Below are positions 34,978-46,680 of a stretch of 64,000 bases of DNA, piece by piece. Numbering within the stretch: the first letter of the stretch is position 1; each line of letters begins with the position of its first letter. Under the pieces are notes generated by a model. That model was not told the DNA's origin. It ran no database searches and worked only from the letters and a program-made list of their open reading frames with translations. The stretch lies in the NCBI RefSeq assembly GCF_030272615.1, contig NC_081405.1:606766677-606830676 (forward strand), read 5' to 3'. Origin of the DNA: Cryptomeria japonica. Its lineage: Eukaryota; Streptophyta; Pinopsida; Cupressales; Cupressaceae. Made by a program: the position numbers and the translations under genes.

Positions 34978-36240
34978 GAAGAAGGTACCAGTGCAAGTGC
35001 AGAAGAAAAATCACAAGAGTCTGAAAATCAAAAAAGTCCTAAAACTCTGAGGTATGTAAGATTGAATCATTCAGAAAATCAAATTATAGGAGATAAAAAT
35101 AAAGGTGTTCAAACTAGGAGAAGAATTGCAAAAGATTAAGATTATTTTTTTATTTCTAAAATTAAACCTAAGGATATAAATGAATCATGTAAACATGAAC
35201 ATTGTTTAAAAGCTATGAAAGAAGAATTGAATCAGATTGAGAAGAACAACACATGGATTTTTCTTTTCAGACCTAAGGACAAAAATGTAATTGGTACTAA
35301 ATGGGTCTTTTGGAATAAGTTGAATGAGTTGGTGAAGTTGTTAGAAACAAGGCAAGACTTATTTGTAAAGGCTATTATCAGATGGAAGAAATTGATTTTG
35401 AGGAGAATTTTGCTCTGGTGGCAAGAATTGAAGCTGAGAGATTATTTCTTGCTTATGTTGCTTAGAAAAACTTCAAAGTATATCAGATAGATGTCAAGAC
35501 AGCATTTCTAAATGGTGAGTTGGAAGAAGAGGTGTACATTAAGCAACTAGATGGTTTTCAAATGACGGATCAAGGTGATATGGTTTGTCGGTTGAAGAAA
35601 ACATTGTATGGATTGAAACAAACCCCAAGAGCATGGTATGCCAGATTGGATAAGTATTTGCAAAAGCTAGGATTCAATAAAGGTATTGTTGATAGTAATT
35701 TGTATTTCAAGATTGATCATGATAATATTCAGATTGTTGAAGTTTTTGTTCATGATATTATTTTTGGATGAAATGATAGCTTATGCAAAAAGTTTGTTGA
35801 TGAGATGCAGAAAAAATTTGAAATGTTTATGATTGGTGAAATGAAATTCTTTTTGGGATTGCAAATTACTTAGTCAGAAAAATGGATCTTTATATCTCTA
35901 TCCAAGTATGTGAAGGAGTTGTTGAAGAAGTTGGGATTAGAAGATTCAAAACCAATTGGTACTCCTATGGTGACCAGATGTAAGTTGACCAAGGATGATG
36001 ATTCTCCTAAAGAAAATCAAACCAGATACAGTTCTATGATTGGTGGATTGCTCTATTTGACTCAAACTAGACCTGATATCATGAATTTTATGTGTCTTGT
36101 TGCTATATTTCAAGCTAGTCCTAAGGAATCTCATGTTACTGTTAAAATAATTTTCAAATATTTGAAAGGGACAATTGATTTTTGTTTATGGTATCCTAAA
36201 GATGATGATTTTACTTTGAGTGCTTTTACAGATGTTGATT
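34978..36240 (+). pseudogene. element C reverse transcriptase, broken
   Basis: Recognisable motifs are [49 protein letters not shown], then after shifts [40 protein letters not shown] and QTRPDIMNFMCLVA. The catalytic box reads FVHDIIFG in place of FVDDIIFGG, so one essential Asp is His, and a TGA follows. Several shifts near 35340-35500 and a stop at 36241 add damage. Order after integrase is copia-type. Confidence 0.9.
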
Positions 36241-36689
36241 GAGAAGGTGATGTTGATGATCGGAAGAGTACTAGTGGTGGTGCATTTTTCTTGGGAAAGA
36301 GATTGGTTTTATGGTTGAGTAAGAAGCAAAATTTCATTTCCTTATCTACTGCAGAGGTTGAATATATTGTTGCTGCTAATAATTGTACTCAAGTGGTATG
36401 GATGAAGCAGATGTTGAAAGATATCAGAGTTGAGTATCATGAGCCTATTGCTATTTATTATGACAATTCAAGTGCAATTAATATTTCTAAGAATCCAATT
36501 TTGGTTTCCAAGACTAAGTATATATTCATCAAGTTTCATTTTCTAAGAGAAAAGGTAAATGAGAAGAAAATCAGATTGGAGTATGTATCCAAAAAACAAA
36601 ATATTGCAAATATATTCACGAAGCCTTTGCCTAGGGATACTTTGGAGTATCTCATAGGAAAGTTAGGGGTGATTACCCCTGCTGATTAG
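36241..36689 (+). pseudogene. element C RNase H
   Basis: Begins at the stop replacing Trp in a DVDW motif, then DRKSTSGGAFFLG, WLSKKQNFISLSTAEVEY, YYDNSSAINISKNP and IANIFTKPLPRDTLEYL, ending with a TAG at 36687. Apart from the first stop it is open over 132 codons. Confidence 0.9.
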
Positions 36690-36999
36690 AACTAAGATGC
36701 ATTTGGTGTGCATCAGTCTAGTGCATTTCATAGTCATATTTTGTGATCCAGATTGATTATTGGTGGTAGCTGCTCAAGGGGGTAGTCAAATGTTTAGAGT
36801 TTTATGTTTTGATTGCAAATATGTGTCTTTGCCATTGATGTCAAAGGGGGAGAAAATTCATGTGAAAAAACTATCATATCATATGCTAGGTCAAAGGGGG
36901 AGTTGTTGATCCTTCCTTATTGTTTGTGGGAGAGAATTCTTTCTTTGTCATTGATTATTTTTTACAACATATGTTTCCATCAATGCCAAAGGGGGAAAT
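36690..36999 (+). other. element C 3' untranslated region with three polypurine-type boxes
   Basis: AAAGGGGGAG-type tracts occur at 36843, 36893 and 36988; only the last directly precedes the LTR and belongs to the 23-bp box at 36977-36999. The first and last share a CCAT..ATG.CAAAGGGGG context, so they may be duplicates. Confidence 0.75.
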
Positions 37000-38361
37000 T
37001 GTTGGAGATTGTTGGTTGAGTGTTGTAAATATGTGCTTTGAGGTTGTTTGAGAGATGTGTTGTCATTGATGTCAACATATTTTCTCTGTCTAATGTCATT
37101 TAGTTCAATAAGTTGGCTTCTGATGTATGTTGTTGATCAGTCATTGTAGATTAAAGGGTTTGTAGATAGTTATCTCCAATTGATTTAGTGCATGATTCAA
37201 AAGGTTTGCATGAAGATTTGGTTGAGTTATGAGTATATGTGTTATGGCCAGTTTTCATGTTGTTCAGTGATGCCAGAGTGTTAATATTTTGATCTGCATT
37301 GTTTTGCATTGTAATATTTTATTTTGCAGATTTGGGAATATGTTTGAGATTTTGATATGTGTTCTCAATTAAAGTGATTCATGATTTGAAGGTTCACAAG
37401 TGATTTTTTCAGGTTGGCAGTCATTGTTGTTAGTATTCTTGATATCTGGTATAGAGATGATGATGATTCTTGTAACTTGAGTTGGTACAGATGTTGTTGT
37501 GATAATTCATGATGCTTGTGGATGTTTCTAGATCATGTGCCTTTTGGGTTGGTGGTCCGCATTGATCGTTGAATGTGTTATTGGTGATTTTCTTTGGTTC
37601 GGTGGTGTTCTTCATGTTCTTGTCCAACATGATGATTGCAACGTGTTGTGGATGTTCGAGACATAATTCTTGGAGGTTTTTCATGTTTGAGGTGGTGATT
37701 TAGGTCCATGCTATGTCTTAGACGACATTGTTTTGGTCTGCATGTGATATTGTAGCATGTATGGTTATATTTGTGTAATTAGGTGATGAGTGTTGAGCCG
37801 ACCTTGATGATCTTGATCCAAGGTTGATGTCATGTATAAATAAATGTAATAATCATGTAGAGAGGTGTGTGGTGTGTGAATAATGTATTGATTTTTTAGA
37901 AGCACAACAAAAGTGTGGAGAAGAGATTGAAAGTTGTAATGTGCTTAACCAGAACTGTAACTAGGCATTGAGGATGTTATTTCTTAGTTCATGATGTTTT
38001 GGAAGTGATCTGAATCAGTTTGTAAGGCAATGAGCCTTCCCAGGTTTGTAGCTCTTTCTAGTTTTTGAGCAATGAGCTCTAGGCAGTGTGCCTAAATGCA
38101 TGTGCATTCCCCATTGTAATATTTCATATACTTATAATAAGGTATCCTCATATTGTGGGTAGGTTCCCACTGTGGTTTTTCCCTTGACTGGGTTTTCCAC
38201 ATCAAGAATCTTGGTGTTGTGTGTGTTCAAGTTGTGTTGATGATTCATGCTTTCATTGTTAATTATCATATTTGAGTCTGAAGTAATTTTATGCAAGTTT
38301 TGGTGACAACTGATTCACCACCCCCCCAACCCCCCCTCTTAGTTGTCTCCCCTTTTCATCA
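37000..38361 (+). repeat. element C 3' LTR
   Basis: Pairs with 24222-25572; the C-rich end reads CACCACCCCCCCAACCCCCC in place of a single run. Confidence 0.92.
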
Positions 38362-38366
38362 GCCAT
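38362..38366. repeat. target-site duplication GCCAT (right) of element C
   Basis: Matches 24217-24221. Confidence 0.9.
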
Positions 38367-39756
38367 ATCTAGAAAACAATGTGAGTTGTGTATACTAAAT
38401 CACAAGAAGCCAAAACTATGGCAACATAAGTGTCATCAAATGAAATAGTAAATGAAGGAGATGAGATTTGAGAGCATGTCATTCGACTACACCTATGGGG
38501 TATGTGCAAAATGATGAAGGGGCAAACTGGGCCCTTAAGTGATGAAAATTCTACAAAAAATAGAGTTTGGCAACTTGACATGAAAATTTGAATGGGTTAT
38601 CAACATAATTTAAAAAATATGTAACAATAGAATTTATAGAAAATTGAATGTAGTTTGTAAGATACTAGTTTTTTCTAAAAAAAATTATTTGAGGTCATGA
38701 AAATTTAAAATTTAAATGCAGTAGTACTAAATTTTTCAGGAAAAATATTAAAAAGTAGGTGTATGTCTAACCAACCTAAGAACAAGAAAAACATAATACT
38801 TTTTATTAAACTTTAAATAAAATTAGAGGCGACATGCCCAGATGTGCCGCATATTTTTTTGTAATTTTTTCTAAGTAAATAATTAGTTAGGAAATTTTTA
38901 AGAGAAATTATAAAAATATTAAACCTTGTATGATTGACCATTTTTTAATCCTATAGTATGTGATGCATAAAATATGATGCATCTTTTAGATTCAAAAAAC
39001 AAGAAACCATTTGAAAGTTGTATACATTTTTTAATCAGTATATCAATCAAGACTTTAGTCATAATGCATGCAAAAAATCAATAATAATTATTTATTATAT
39101 TCAAAATAAGGCATAATTTATATTGGTGGAAAGCTAACAATTTCCCTAATAAACCCTTTTCATTTAATCAATTTTAGGTTAAAAAATAAGTCATCATCCA
39201 CATGGGCAAATTTTGGAAAACCTCTAAACTGGTTTTTTGTGTTGACTTTCCAGGTTTGGCATGTCTAGGCCAAATACCAAAGCAATCTCGAGGAAAATCC
39301 CAAGGTTGGAGGCTTTTGTCAGAGAAAATGGATATTAGATGCTATCAGATATCTGTTAGGAAAGGATATTTGATAGTTATAGATATTAGTTAGTATCGGA
39401 TATCCAATCCTAACTAATATCTGTTATTTTGTGTGTTTATTAATTCTTAGTCTAAAATGTTGTAAGGTGATGAAATTAGGGTTTCACCTAGGATAGTCAA
39501 ACCACCAATTACACAAGAACAACCTTACATTTAAAAGAGGAAAGTGAAACCAATGGATCTAGCCACAATTCAAATAAAAGAAAGGGTAGATATGCTAATG
39601 AGATTCATGTGCTTGATTCCTCTTTTAAAGTTGAAGTTGTATTTGAAATGTAAAATTGGATCTAGAGAAAACAATGAGGAATTGAAGTAAACAATGATAA
39701 TAGAATGTTATGGAATTCAAAAAGTCACAAACAAATATATGAGAAGGGAGAATCTA
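38367..39756. other. no gene recognised
   Basis: AT-rich sequence. It contains a strong palindrome at 39381-39422 (listed separately). Nothing coding is supported. Confidence 0.45.
39381..39422. repeat. 13-bp perfect inverted repeat
   Basis: AGATATTAGTTAG at 39381-39393 and CTAACTAATATCT at 39410-39422, with a 16-nt spacer. Around it GATAT is repeated. It may be part of an old element such as an LTR or a MITE end, but no partner was found. Confidence 0.7.
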
Positions 39757-40027
39757 GGCATCCCTTACATAGGCAAAACTTGTCACTATAATCAAAGAGC
39801 ACTGTGATGACATCAAGCATGAGTGTGTGCTCAAATATGCCTTGGTTGACCACTCTACCTTAAATAAGCACCATATTTGTTTAGAGCACACTCAAATTCT
39901 ATCCAAGGAAGATAATTTCTTCAAAAGGAAGATGAAAGAGGCTATTGAGATCTATAACAACCCAGCAAACTTTAATTGTGATGATACGTGGTCCTTAAGT
40001 TCTTATTGGCACCCTCATTTTATCTAG
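39757..40027 (+). pseudogene. Penelope-like element C-terminus (GIY-YIG nuclease), fragment
   Basis: GIPYIGKTCH near 39757 fits the second half of a GIY-YIG nuclease (the YIG). After a frame change, EHCDDIKHECVLKYALVDHS, HHICLEHTQILSKEDNFFKR, KMKEAIEIYNNPANFNCDD and SLSSYWHPHFI follow to a TAG at 40025. This matches my memory of the end of GIY-YIG-type Penelope-like elements (KED.YFKRK.REA.EI, then N.N.D.GW.LSS.W). The reverse transcriptase part is not seen upstream. Such elements are known in conifers, apparently by old horizontal transfer. Confidence 0.75.
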
Positions 40028-40317
40028 CCTCAAAACCCCTCACCCTCCCCCTTCTTACCTTCACCTCTAACCCTTACCTTCCTCTCTATCTCCTCGCCCT
40101 TAGTTTCCTTCTCTCCCCTCCCTTTTCTTCCTTCTCCCTTCTCTCCTCTCTCCTTTACTCCTTTTTGATCTCTCCCTCTCTCTCATTTTTGGGTCTCCTT
40201 GGCCAATTTGTTTCCACTCCTTTTAGTTTTTTTTTTTCTCTTTTTCTTTGCTTCCTTCATTCAATTTTTGGTTTTTATTCTCACTTTCCTTTAATTTATT
40301 GTTCGTTCTTCTATTTT
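40028..40317 (+). repeat. pyrimidine-rich tract
   Basis: Nearly 300 bp of C/T-rich sequence (CTCTCC, TTTCTTCC units) right after the Penelope-like frame, perhaps its 3' tail. Element B inserted at its right end, and T-rich sequence continues at 58667. Confidence 0.7.
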
Positions 40318-40322
40318 AATCT
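40318..40322. repeat. target-site duplication AATCT (left) of element B
   Basis: Matches 58662-58666. Confidence 0.9.
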
Positions 40323-41507
40323 TGTAGGGGAGGAGATTTGCCCCCTTCCAAGATGATGAATCTGAGAAGGCAAATCAGTCTATTGCTACCTCTTTGAATT
40401 GGCACTAAGATGAGCTAGGGGATAACAACTAAACTAACTAAAACACAGGATTACAATGCAGCAATAATAAATATACAAAAAATGAGTTTACCGACTAATG
40501 TAATACCAAAAGAAGATTATACCTTCCAGTTGGGGATCTCTAAGGTTTCAGACACCAGCACAAGGCACGGACACAAGCGCGACATGCTGTTGTCAATACG
40601 GCCCGCAGACAGAGGGACCAAAACATGGTTATGGGTAGAGAACCCTATACACGGAATTTGTTCATCACCTGCACACACTGAGATGGGGAAAATTGTTGGG
40701 GTTGTATAAGGGCTTGCCTCAGTCAAACCCCCATTTAGGTGTTTCCACCACCACGGATAACCAGATAAATAGATTGGAAAGATAAATTGGAAACTTGGAA
40801 ATATGCAAATAGAAACTATGCTACGCTTAATGAAAGCAAACCCCTATTGCATGCATTAAATATTGGAAATATTGGAAATGTGAGAAATAATGAATGCACA
40901 TAGATGATAGATACAATCAACAATGCAAAGGAATCATTGCATGTAAGTAAAATATATAAAAGAGAAGACAAGGCGTGAGGCCAAACCCCTCCTTGTTGAT
41001 GGTACGAGCATGAAGAAGCTTGCGATAGTGTTTGTTGGTAAGAGCCACCACAAGATGGTCGTAGCTTGATATTGATAGAGTGTATGTTCAAGAGCACGAA
41101 GGGAGAAATATGATATGAAGAGCGCAATAATAGCCAAGAGCCAAGAACCCAAGATGGGAACTCTTCAAAATGAGCTAGGAAGGGTTCTTAAACCCAAAAA
41201 GGGGCATGGAGAGTCATTATAGTGAAATGTGAGCTAAGGGACACGCGTCGGCCAACATCCAGCTCACTGCCAGATTCGCGATTCCACCAGCTTCTTGGGA
41301 CATTAGCACGGTGCGCGGACGTCCCCCCGTCGCGCTTTCATCCATCCAAAAGTAGGCCCAAAGAGGATTTTAAGGCATTCCAAGGCACTTTATCTTTTAA
41401 ATCCAAGATGCCAAAATAACATAATTTTGATCATGGATTTGACATAAATGCACTAAGCATCATGCGTAAGTGTCATAAATGCACTGGGCACAATTTAGCA
41501 CACTACA
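40323..41507 (-). repeat. element B 3' LTR
   Basis: Pairs with 57461-58661. On the minus strand a TATATATT box is visible near 40951-40960; the corresponding place in the 5' LTR reads TATCTATT. Confidence 0.92.
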
Positions 41508-41522
41508 TTTTACCCCCACTTT
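41508..41522 (-). other. polypurine tract of element B
   Basis: AAGTGGGGGTAAAA on the minus strand directly precedes the 3' LTR. Confidence 0.85.
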
Positions 41523-42439
41523 AGTGGACTGATCAACTCTTAGGTTCGGTCACACTAAAGTAGTATGGAAAGATATGTTCATTAAGCTCATGCAGTGCAA
41601 TAAACGTAGTAGATGCAATAAATACTTAGCCAAAAAGGATATTGTAGAAACCGTAGAGGTCGAGTCAACAATCATGAGCAATGCCCCCAAATATCCATGA
41701 AGAAACCCAGTATTTGGTATGACGAATTCCATACTACAAGACTAAAAAGTTGTTAGCACAAAAAATGAAGGAAGCTATTTTGGCGAGAAGAATGCTTACG
41801 GAGCGTTAGTATGGATAGAAGAGAAAAATCAAATGAAGGCGAGTATATTCCCCCTCATGTTTTTCCCCTAGCGAGGCGAGGAAAACAAGAAGGAAAACGA
41901 GCCAAAATTATCCAAAAATGGACAAAAGCCATTTCGAGAAAAAATTAGGTTATATACTCGAAAGTGGGCACCAAGAAGGGTCATTGTTACTATTCACTAT
42001 GGGCATTCTAGCTGATATTAAAATCCGAGCAAAAATGCCATGCAGATAAGAGCTTAGGGCTAGCAGGATAGAGGAGTTGCGGACCACGATCGAGCAGGGC
42101 AGTGAGCCCGACCAGGTACGACTTGAAACATGCCTTGTTTTGTATTTTTAGTGCTTTTTGGGAGCATTTTATTTGAACGATTACGCAGGCGTCCTTGGGA
42201 TGCATTGTCATCCAATATGCTCACTTGTTTCTTAGATGGGTGCATTCATTTGGATGATGCGCTATCATCCTAAAAGGATGCTAGCGCCCAAGGGCGCTTA
42301 GGCGTCTATTGGAAAAGTGGAATCGAAACTAATGACAAACTTGCTTGTGTGCAGACACTGGTCGAGATGTGGGAGCATACATCGGGACACCAATTGTAGA
42401 TATTGTGGAGTTGAGAAGATGAGTTGTTAGTTGTCGATA
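41523..42439 (+). other. upstream region of the antisense PMD gene of element B
   Basis: No gene. A TATATACT box at 41951 is a candidate plus-strand promoter. Two palindromes follow: GGATGAT at 42252-42258 with ATCATCC at 42264-42270, and AGCGCCC at 42283-42289 with GGGCGCT at 42292-42298. Both contain GCGCT-type cores, as do the motifs in the element A leaders, but the full motif is not present. Confidence 0.5.
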
Positions 42440-44544
42440 GATGACTCCTCCATAGAGTAGGTTTATGGTGGACATACATGTTGCCCGAGTTTCAGTTCCA
42501 TGCCCCTATGCTATGGGAATTGATGGAGAGGTGGGATGTGGACACCATGTCATTCCAGCTGCCCAAAAGAGAGATGATTGTGATATTGATTGGCATCTAC
42601 CGCATTCTACAGCCTCCCATTTGGGTGGAGCGAGTGTCATTAGCGATCCTTTCTGTAGCAGAGCTGGTCAGACAGTAGGAATGGGCCTTGGGGAAGAGGA
42701 TAGACTCTACAAGTCATGTATACTTGTGAGCACTAGGCTAGGGAGGACTGTCGATTCTCTTGGTACGGCACATTATGATTGCAACTGTCGCACGACGGGT
42801 ATTGACAAATGACCATGGTTCAAAATTGACTATAGGTTTTATCCCCTTCATCTAAGAGATGGAGGAGAGATAGACAATGTGCGTGTGGGGTCATAGTATG
42901 TTGGCCCTTCTATACTATGAGCTTTCCCAGTACATGCACATGAGGACTAGAGCCTGACAACGTGCACCCTACTACAGGTCTAAGCATTCGAGTACATCAC
43001 TTGCACGCAGTCAATTGGATTTCCAGTACCGATGCCCTTGAACATGCCATAGGAACAAGTGTAGCCATTATGACGTGGAGGATGGTAGACAAAGGACATC
43101 ACCTACTAGATTTTCACCATCGACCAGCTTGGGATCGGAGATGTGATCTGGTAGTCGTACCGAGACATGGGTGTCTGGACCATAGACCGCACATAGCTCT
43201 TGCGGATGCAGAGAGACCATTTCCTACATGGTCATCGAGACCATGTGGTGATGTCGTACTACTGGTGATGATGCATGCAACAGTTCAGACAGGTGCAAAC
43301 TATAACACCTACTACTCCTACCTATGCATGATTGGCCAGGAATGCGTTGCGACCTCAGGACCTGCCCTATCCTACCCTCAGAGACATACAAGACATTCCA
43401 GAGGGGAGTAATGATAATGACATCACCCCATAGCTTGATATAGATGATGTCAGAGTCATGTCGAGGTTTGCAGGCTAGTGGGGAAAAGTAGGTATGGCAC
43501 TGATCTTTCCACCAGATGCAGAGGGAGGATACGTCGGAGCTCTAGGGGGAGACAGCGATGACCAGGCCTCTATGAGCGATGAGGGCGAGAGGCCACAACA
43601 GAGACTGTGAACGAGAAGTTCGAGTCCAGACCAAGTTGTACCGGTTATTAGGGCTCTTCCACCATCGCTAGTTGCACCACCAATCACGCCATGAGTGTGA
43701 CCAGCAACAGCAGCAACTACGAAGGGATTCTTTAGCAGGGTCCCTCCACAAGATCCAGACTAGCAGAGGGGTGATCCTGGTATGTACGTGTAGTTCCAGT
43801 TGATGTACTTTAGTCTTTTCTTTGTATATGCATAGATGTAGAGATTTTTGGACATGATGGATACTAATGTGAAATTTTGTGTCTGCAAAGAGCATAGCCG
43901 AGTGGTTCAGCTTCATCCACCAAGCACTTGCAGAGGTCATCCCTGATGTGCAAACCTGAGATCCTATGTTGGATGTCTACCGGCCCCTCTAGTCAACAGG
44001 GAGGCATGTACAGTTGTTCGAGCCTGTAGCATAGCTACAGACAACATATGAGGAGGGTCAAATGGAGCTAGTGCGAGGAGCAGCACAGCTAGCCACTGTG
44101 ATGGGGTAGCGGGATCAGACCTTGCAGGAGGTCCACATTGATCTTGGAGAGAGAGACCAAGCAAGGACACAATCTGAGAGTGTCGAGAGGGCACGTGAAG
44201 CTCTGCAGAGCCAGGTCAATGACCTCTGACGGCAGATGGACACTGCACAACAAGGCACCATCGGTCAATTAGACCACCCCCGAGTGCGCCAGTTGATGGG
44301 ATATCTCAAGGCATCAGGCCAGCAAGAGATGGTGGCACTAGAGGAGCTAATGACACAACAAGAGATTTTCGTTGAGTTACAAGGAGAGTTGAGGGGTCTG
44401 TGATCGCAAAGAACCACTATCACAAGATCACAATTGACCTCAATTCGGCAGCCTCCACACCATGACTAGGATCCGCCAGTGCCAATGACCTCGGGACATG
44501 TCCAGCAGAGTAGTCATCACGCATTTTTTATTTATTCCATGTAA
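42440..44544 (+). pseudogene. antisense plant-mobile-domain (PMD) gene of element B
   Basis: Plus strand, opposite to pol. LWELMERWDVDTMSFQLPKR then EMIVILIGIYRILQPPIW (42510-42650) match the PMD core in the same order as in element A, and a CVWGHSMLALLYYELSQYM stretch at about 42880-42940 matches the later WGP..LAHLY part. Frame changes and stops are frequent. From about 44085 to 44403 the frame shows a coiled-coil-like stretch (RDQTLQEVHIDLGERDQART and ERAREALQSQVNDL), followed by a short tail. The middle part (43400-44080) is Gly/Asp/Ser-rich and decayed. Function unknown. Confidence 0.75.
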
Positions 44545-44868
44545 AACATTGTTTTGTTTTGGTATATATACACGGATGTATTTATGTCTATCAAAGACAC
44601 ATATGTCTATCTTGTGTTCCCATTGATGGATGTTGTTGTTATTTTATAAGCTCGTGTGATGGATGATTTAGATGTAAATTCTTATCATGATTTAAGTTAC
44701 ATATGGTCATATGCACGATTAAATCTTATGATGAGGTTTGTAGAGATAAAACACATGTACCTACGCACACACACATGGATGTAACAATGCATAGTAACTT
44801 CATAACACAAAGATGAATGTCATGTCGATGAAGTATATGTGTTAGGACATGACCCCCCCAATAGACGT
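44545..44868. other. element B sequence between PMD gene and integrase, no gene
   Basis: AT-rich, with a CACACACA patch near 44768; the two convergent coding units end on either side. Confidence 0.5.
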
Positions 44869-46305
44869 CTAGGTATAACGTGCAAGACACATACTGTGCA
44901 TCTTCCATGCATAGTATCTACATAGGTGTCTGGCATTGATCGGCTCTTTAAGAGGAGTGACATCCATGGAGGATAAACCATAGGCACCATAACCATAAAT
45001 AGAGGTGACGATGTATGGACCTAAGCAATTCAGGCTAAATTTCCCTCTTTGGTCAGGCAGTGCATTAACATTTCTCTGGTTCTCATAAAGAACCAGGTCA
45101 CCTATCTTAAAGGTCTGAGGTAGCACGCCTTGGTTATATTTTTTGGATAGAGACTTTTGATAAGATTGAAGATGTTGAAGGTCCTTTAAGTGGCACTCAT
45201 CCAACAATTCAAGCTAATTTAAATGAAGAGTGTGATGGGAATCATCATCAATAACCCCTTTTAAGGAGACCCACAAAGAGGGAATCTCCAATTCAAGGGG
45301 CATAATAGCGTCGGCACCATACACAAGGTTGTAGGGCATTGTTCCTGTAGCCATACAAACACTCGTGTGATAGGCCCATAATGTGTATACTAAATGCAAA
45401 TTCTAATATTTACCATATTTAGTGATGGTCTTGCATAAGATCTGTTTAATGACTTTGTTAGATGCTTCCACTTGACCATTAGATTGTGGGTAGTAAGGTG
45501 TAGAAAAGCGGTGTTGAATGTGAAATTTTTTAAGAAACTGCTTAACCTCCTTGTTCTTAAAAGGTGTACCTTTATCAGAAACGAGGGTAGCAAGCAAGCC
45601 AAATCGAGAAATGATGTTATCCATGATGAAGCCACAAATCATATCAGTGGTAGTCAATCTGAGCGGTACTGCCTCAACCCACTTCGTGAAGCAATTTGTA
45701 GCGGTGATAATGAAGACATGACCCTTAGATGAAGGGGGAGATATTTTGCCAATGATGTCCAATCCCTAAGTTTGGAAAGGCCATGGAGAGACCTGACTAT
45801 GGAGGTCCTACGTAGGGGCTCAAATCGGATTGCTATGTTGTTGACATTGGGGGCACCTTTTTACAAAGGCAAAGGAATCTTGTTCCATCATTTGCCAATA
45901 GTACCCCATGTGGATCAGTTTGTGTATGAAACATTTTCCTCCAAAATTCCCACCTCCAAAGCTTGAATGGACTTCCTAAAGGGTAGAGGGGAACTCATCT
46001 TTTGTTAGACATCGCAAAATAAGATTGTTGTATGATCTCCTATAAAGTACATTAGATAGGAGAATGTAACGAGTGGCCATCTTCTGAATGTGCACACACA
46101 AACTTTTGCTCGTGTCATCAGGAAAACTTTTGTTTTTTAGATAATTGAAAATGTGTGCGAACCATTCTCCTGAATCGACATAGGCACACATAAGGTCATT
46201 GAATTGAGCTTGATCGGACAGGGCTGGAGAGTGGAGGACTTGTACCACAAAGCAGTATTTGTCCTGACCAAAGTATGGGCCTACAAGGGAAGCAGCACTT
46301 GCCAT
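44869..46305 (-). pseudogene. element B integrase
   Basis: One minus-strand frame with stops at 45976, 45403, 45214 and 44869 (all TAG), and three more between 45762 and 45976. The zinc region is present (CFIHKLIHMGYYWQ, CPQCQQ). The catalytic acids are kept: GLDIIGKISPPSSKG, LVSDKGTPFKN and PQSNGQVEASNK. The C-terminus has YGADAIMPLELEIPSLWVS, then KIGDLVLYENQRN and GPYIVTSIYG. Without the stops it would be closer to complete than the integrase of A. Confidence 0.9.
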
Positions 46306-46680
46306 TGCACCCGCAAGACGATTTTCCCTCTGTGAAACGCTATCAATCGTTTAAGTAGAGAATTGATTCAGTATGAATAAAAAATCCTTATACTAAGACA
46401 ACTTCAATTGCTTAACGGGATAAGCACCCATCACTTGGTTTACAATAAGCCTAGAATCTCCATGGATGTGGATGTTCTTTACTCCCTTGGCAATCGTGGC
46501 ATGGACTCCTACAATCAGGGCCTTGAAATCGGTGATGTTACTAGTAAAATAAAATTCTAAATGGAAAGAGAGAGGAATTGGCTTTCCTTCGACTGGGATG
46601 AAAACCACACCTGCACCTAAGCCAGTTTGACACCTCAAACTGTCAAAATACATGTCCCACACAGAGTCCTAGATAATGAT
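46306..46680 (-). pseudogene. element B archaeal-type second RNase H
   Basis: MYFDSLRCQTGLGAGVVF, SNITDFKALIVGVHATI and HGDSRLIVNQVMG fit the extra RNase H of this lineage. The usual AEYEAL is TDFKAL, so the glutamate is changed. TAG stops at 46669 and 46393 flank the main block, with a TAA near 46345; NRLAGAMASAASL closes the domain (Asp to Gly in the ADALA position). Confidence 0.85.

Larger units (their letters stand above)
24222..38361 (+). mobile_element. element C: Ty1/copia retrotransposon split by element E
   Basis: LTRs of 1,351 and 1,362 bp (TGTTGGAGATTGTTGG start, ATCA end), a decayed initiator-Met-type primer site, Gag, protease, integrase, reverse transcriptase and RNase H in copia order, a polypurine tract and a GCCAT duplication. 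Without E the element is about 7.2 kb. E sits within the protease-coding part. All coding blocks carry stops. Confidence 0.93.

Noticed and set aside
39988-40356. Leu/Ser-rich plus-strand frame of about 120 codons
   Set aside because: Arises from a pyrimidine-rich tract and runs into the LTR of element B.
42962-43411. Long plus-strand frame of 149 codons
   Set aside because: Lies in the decayed PMD gene of element B but in a frame without PMD motifs; probably a shadow.
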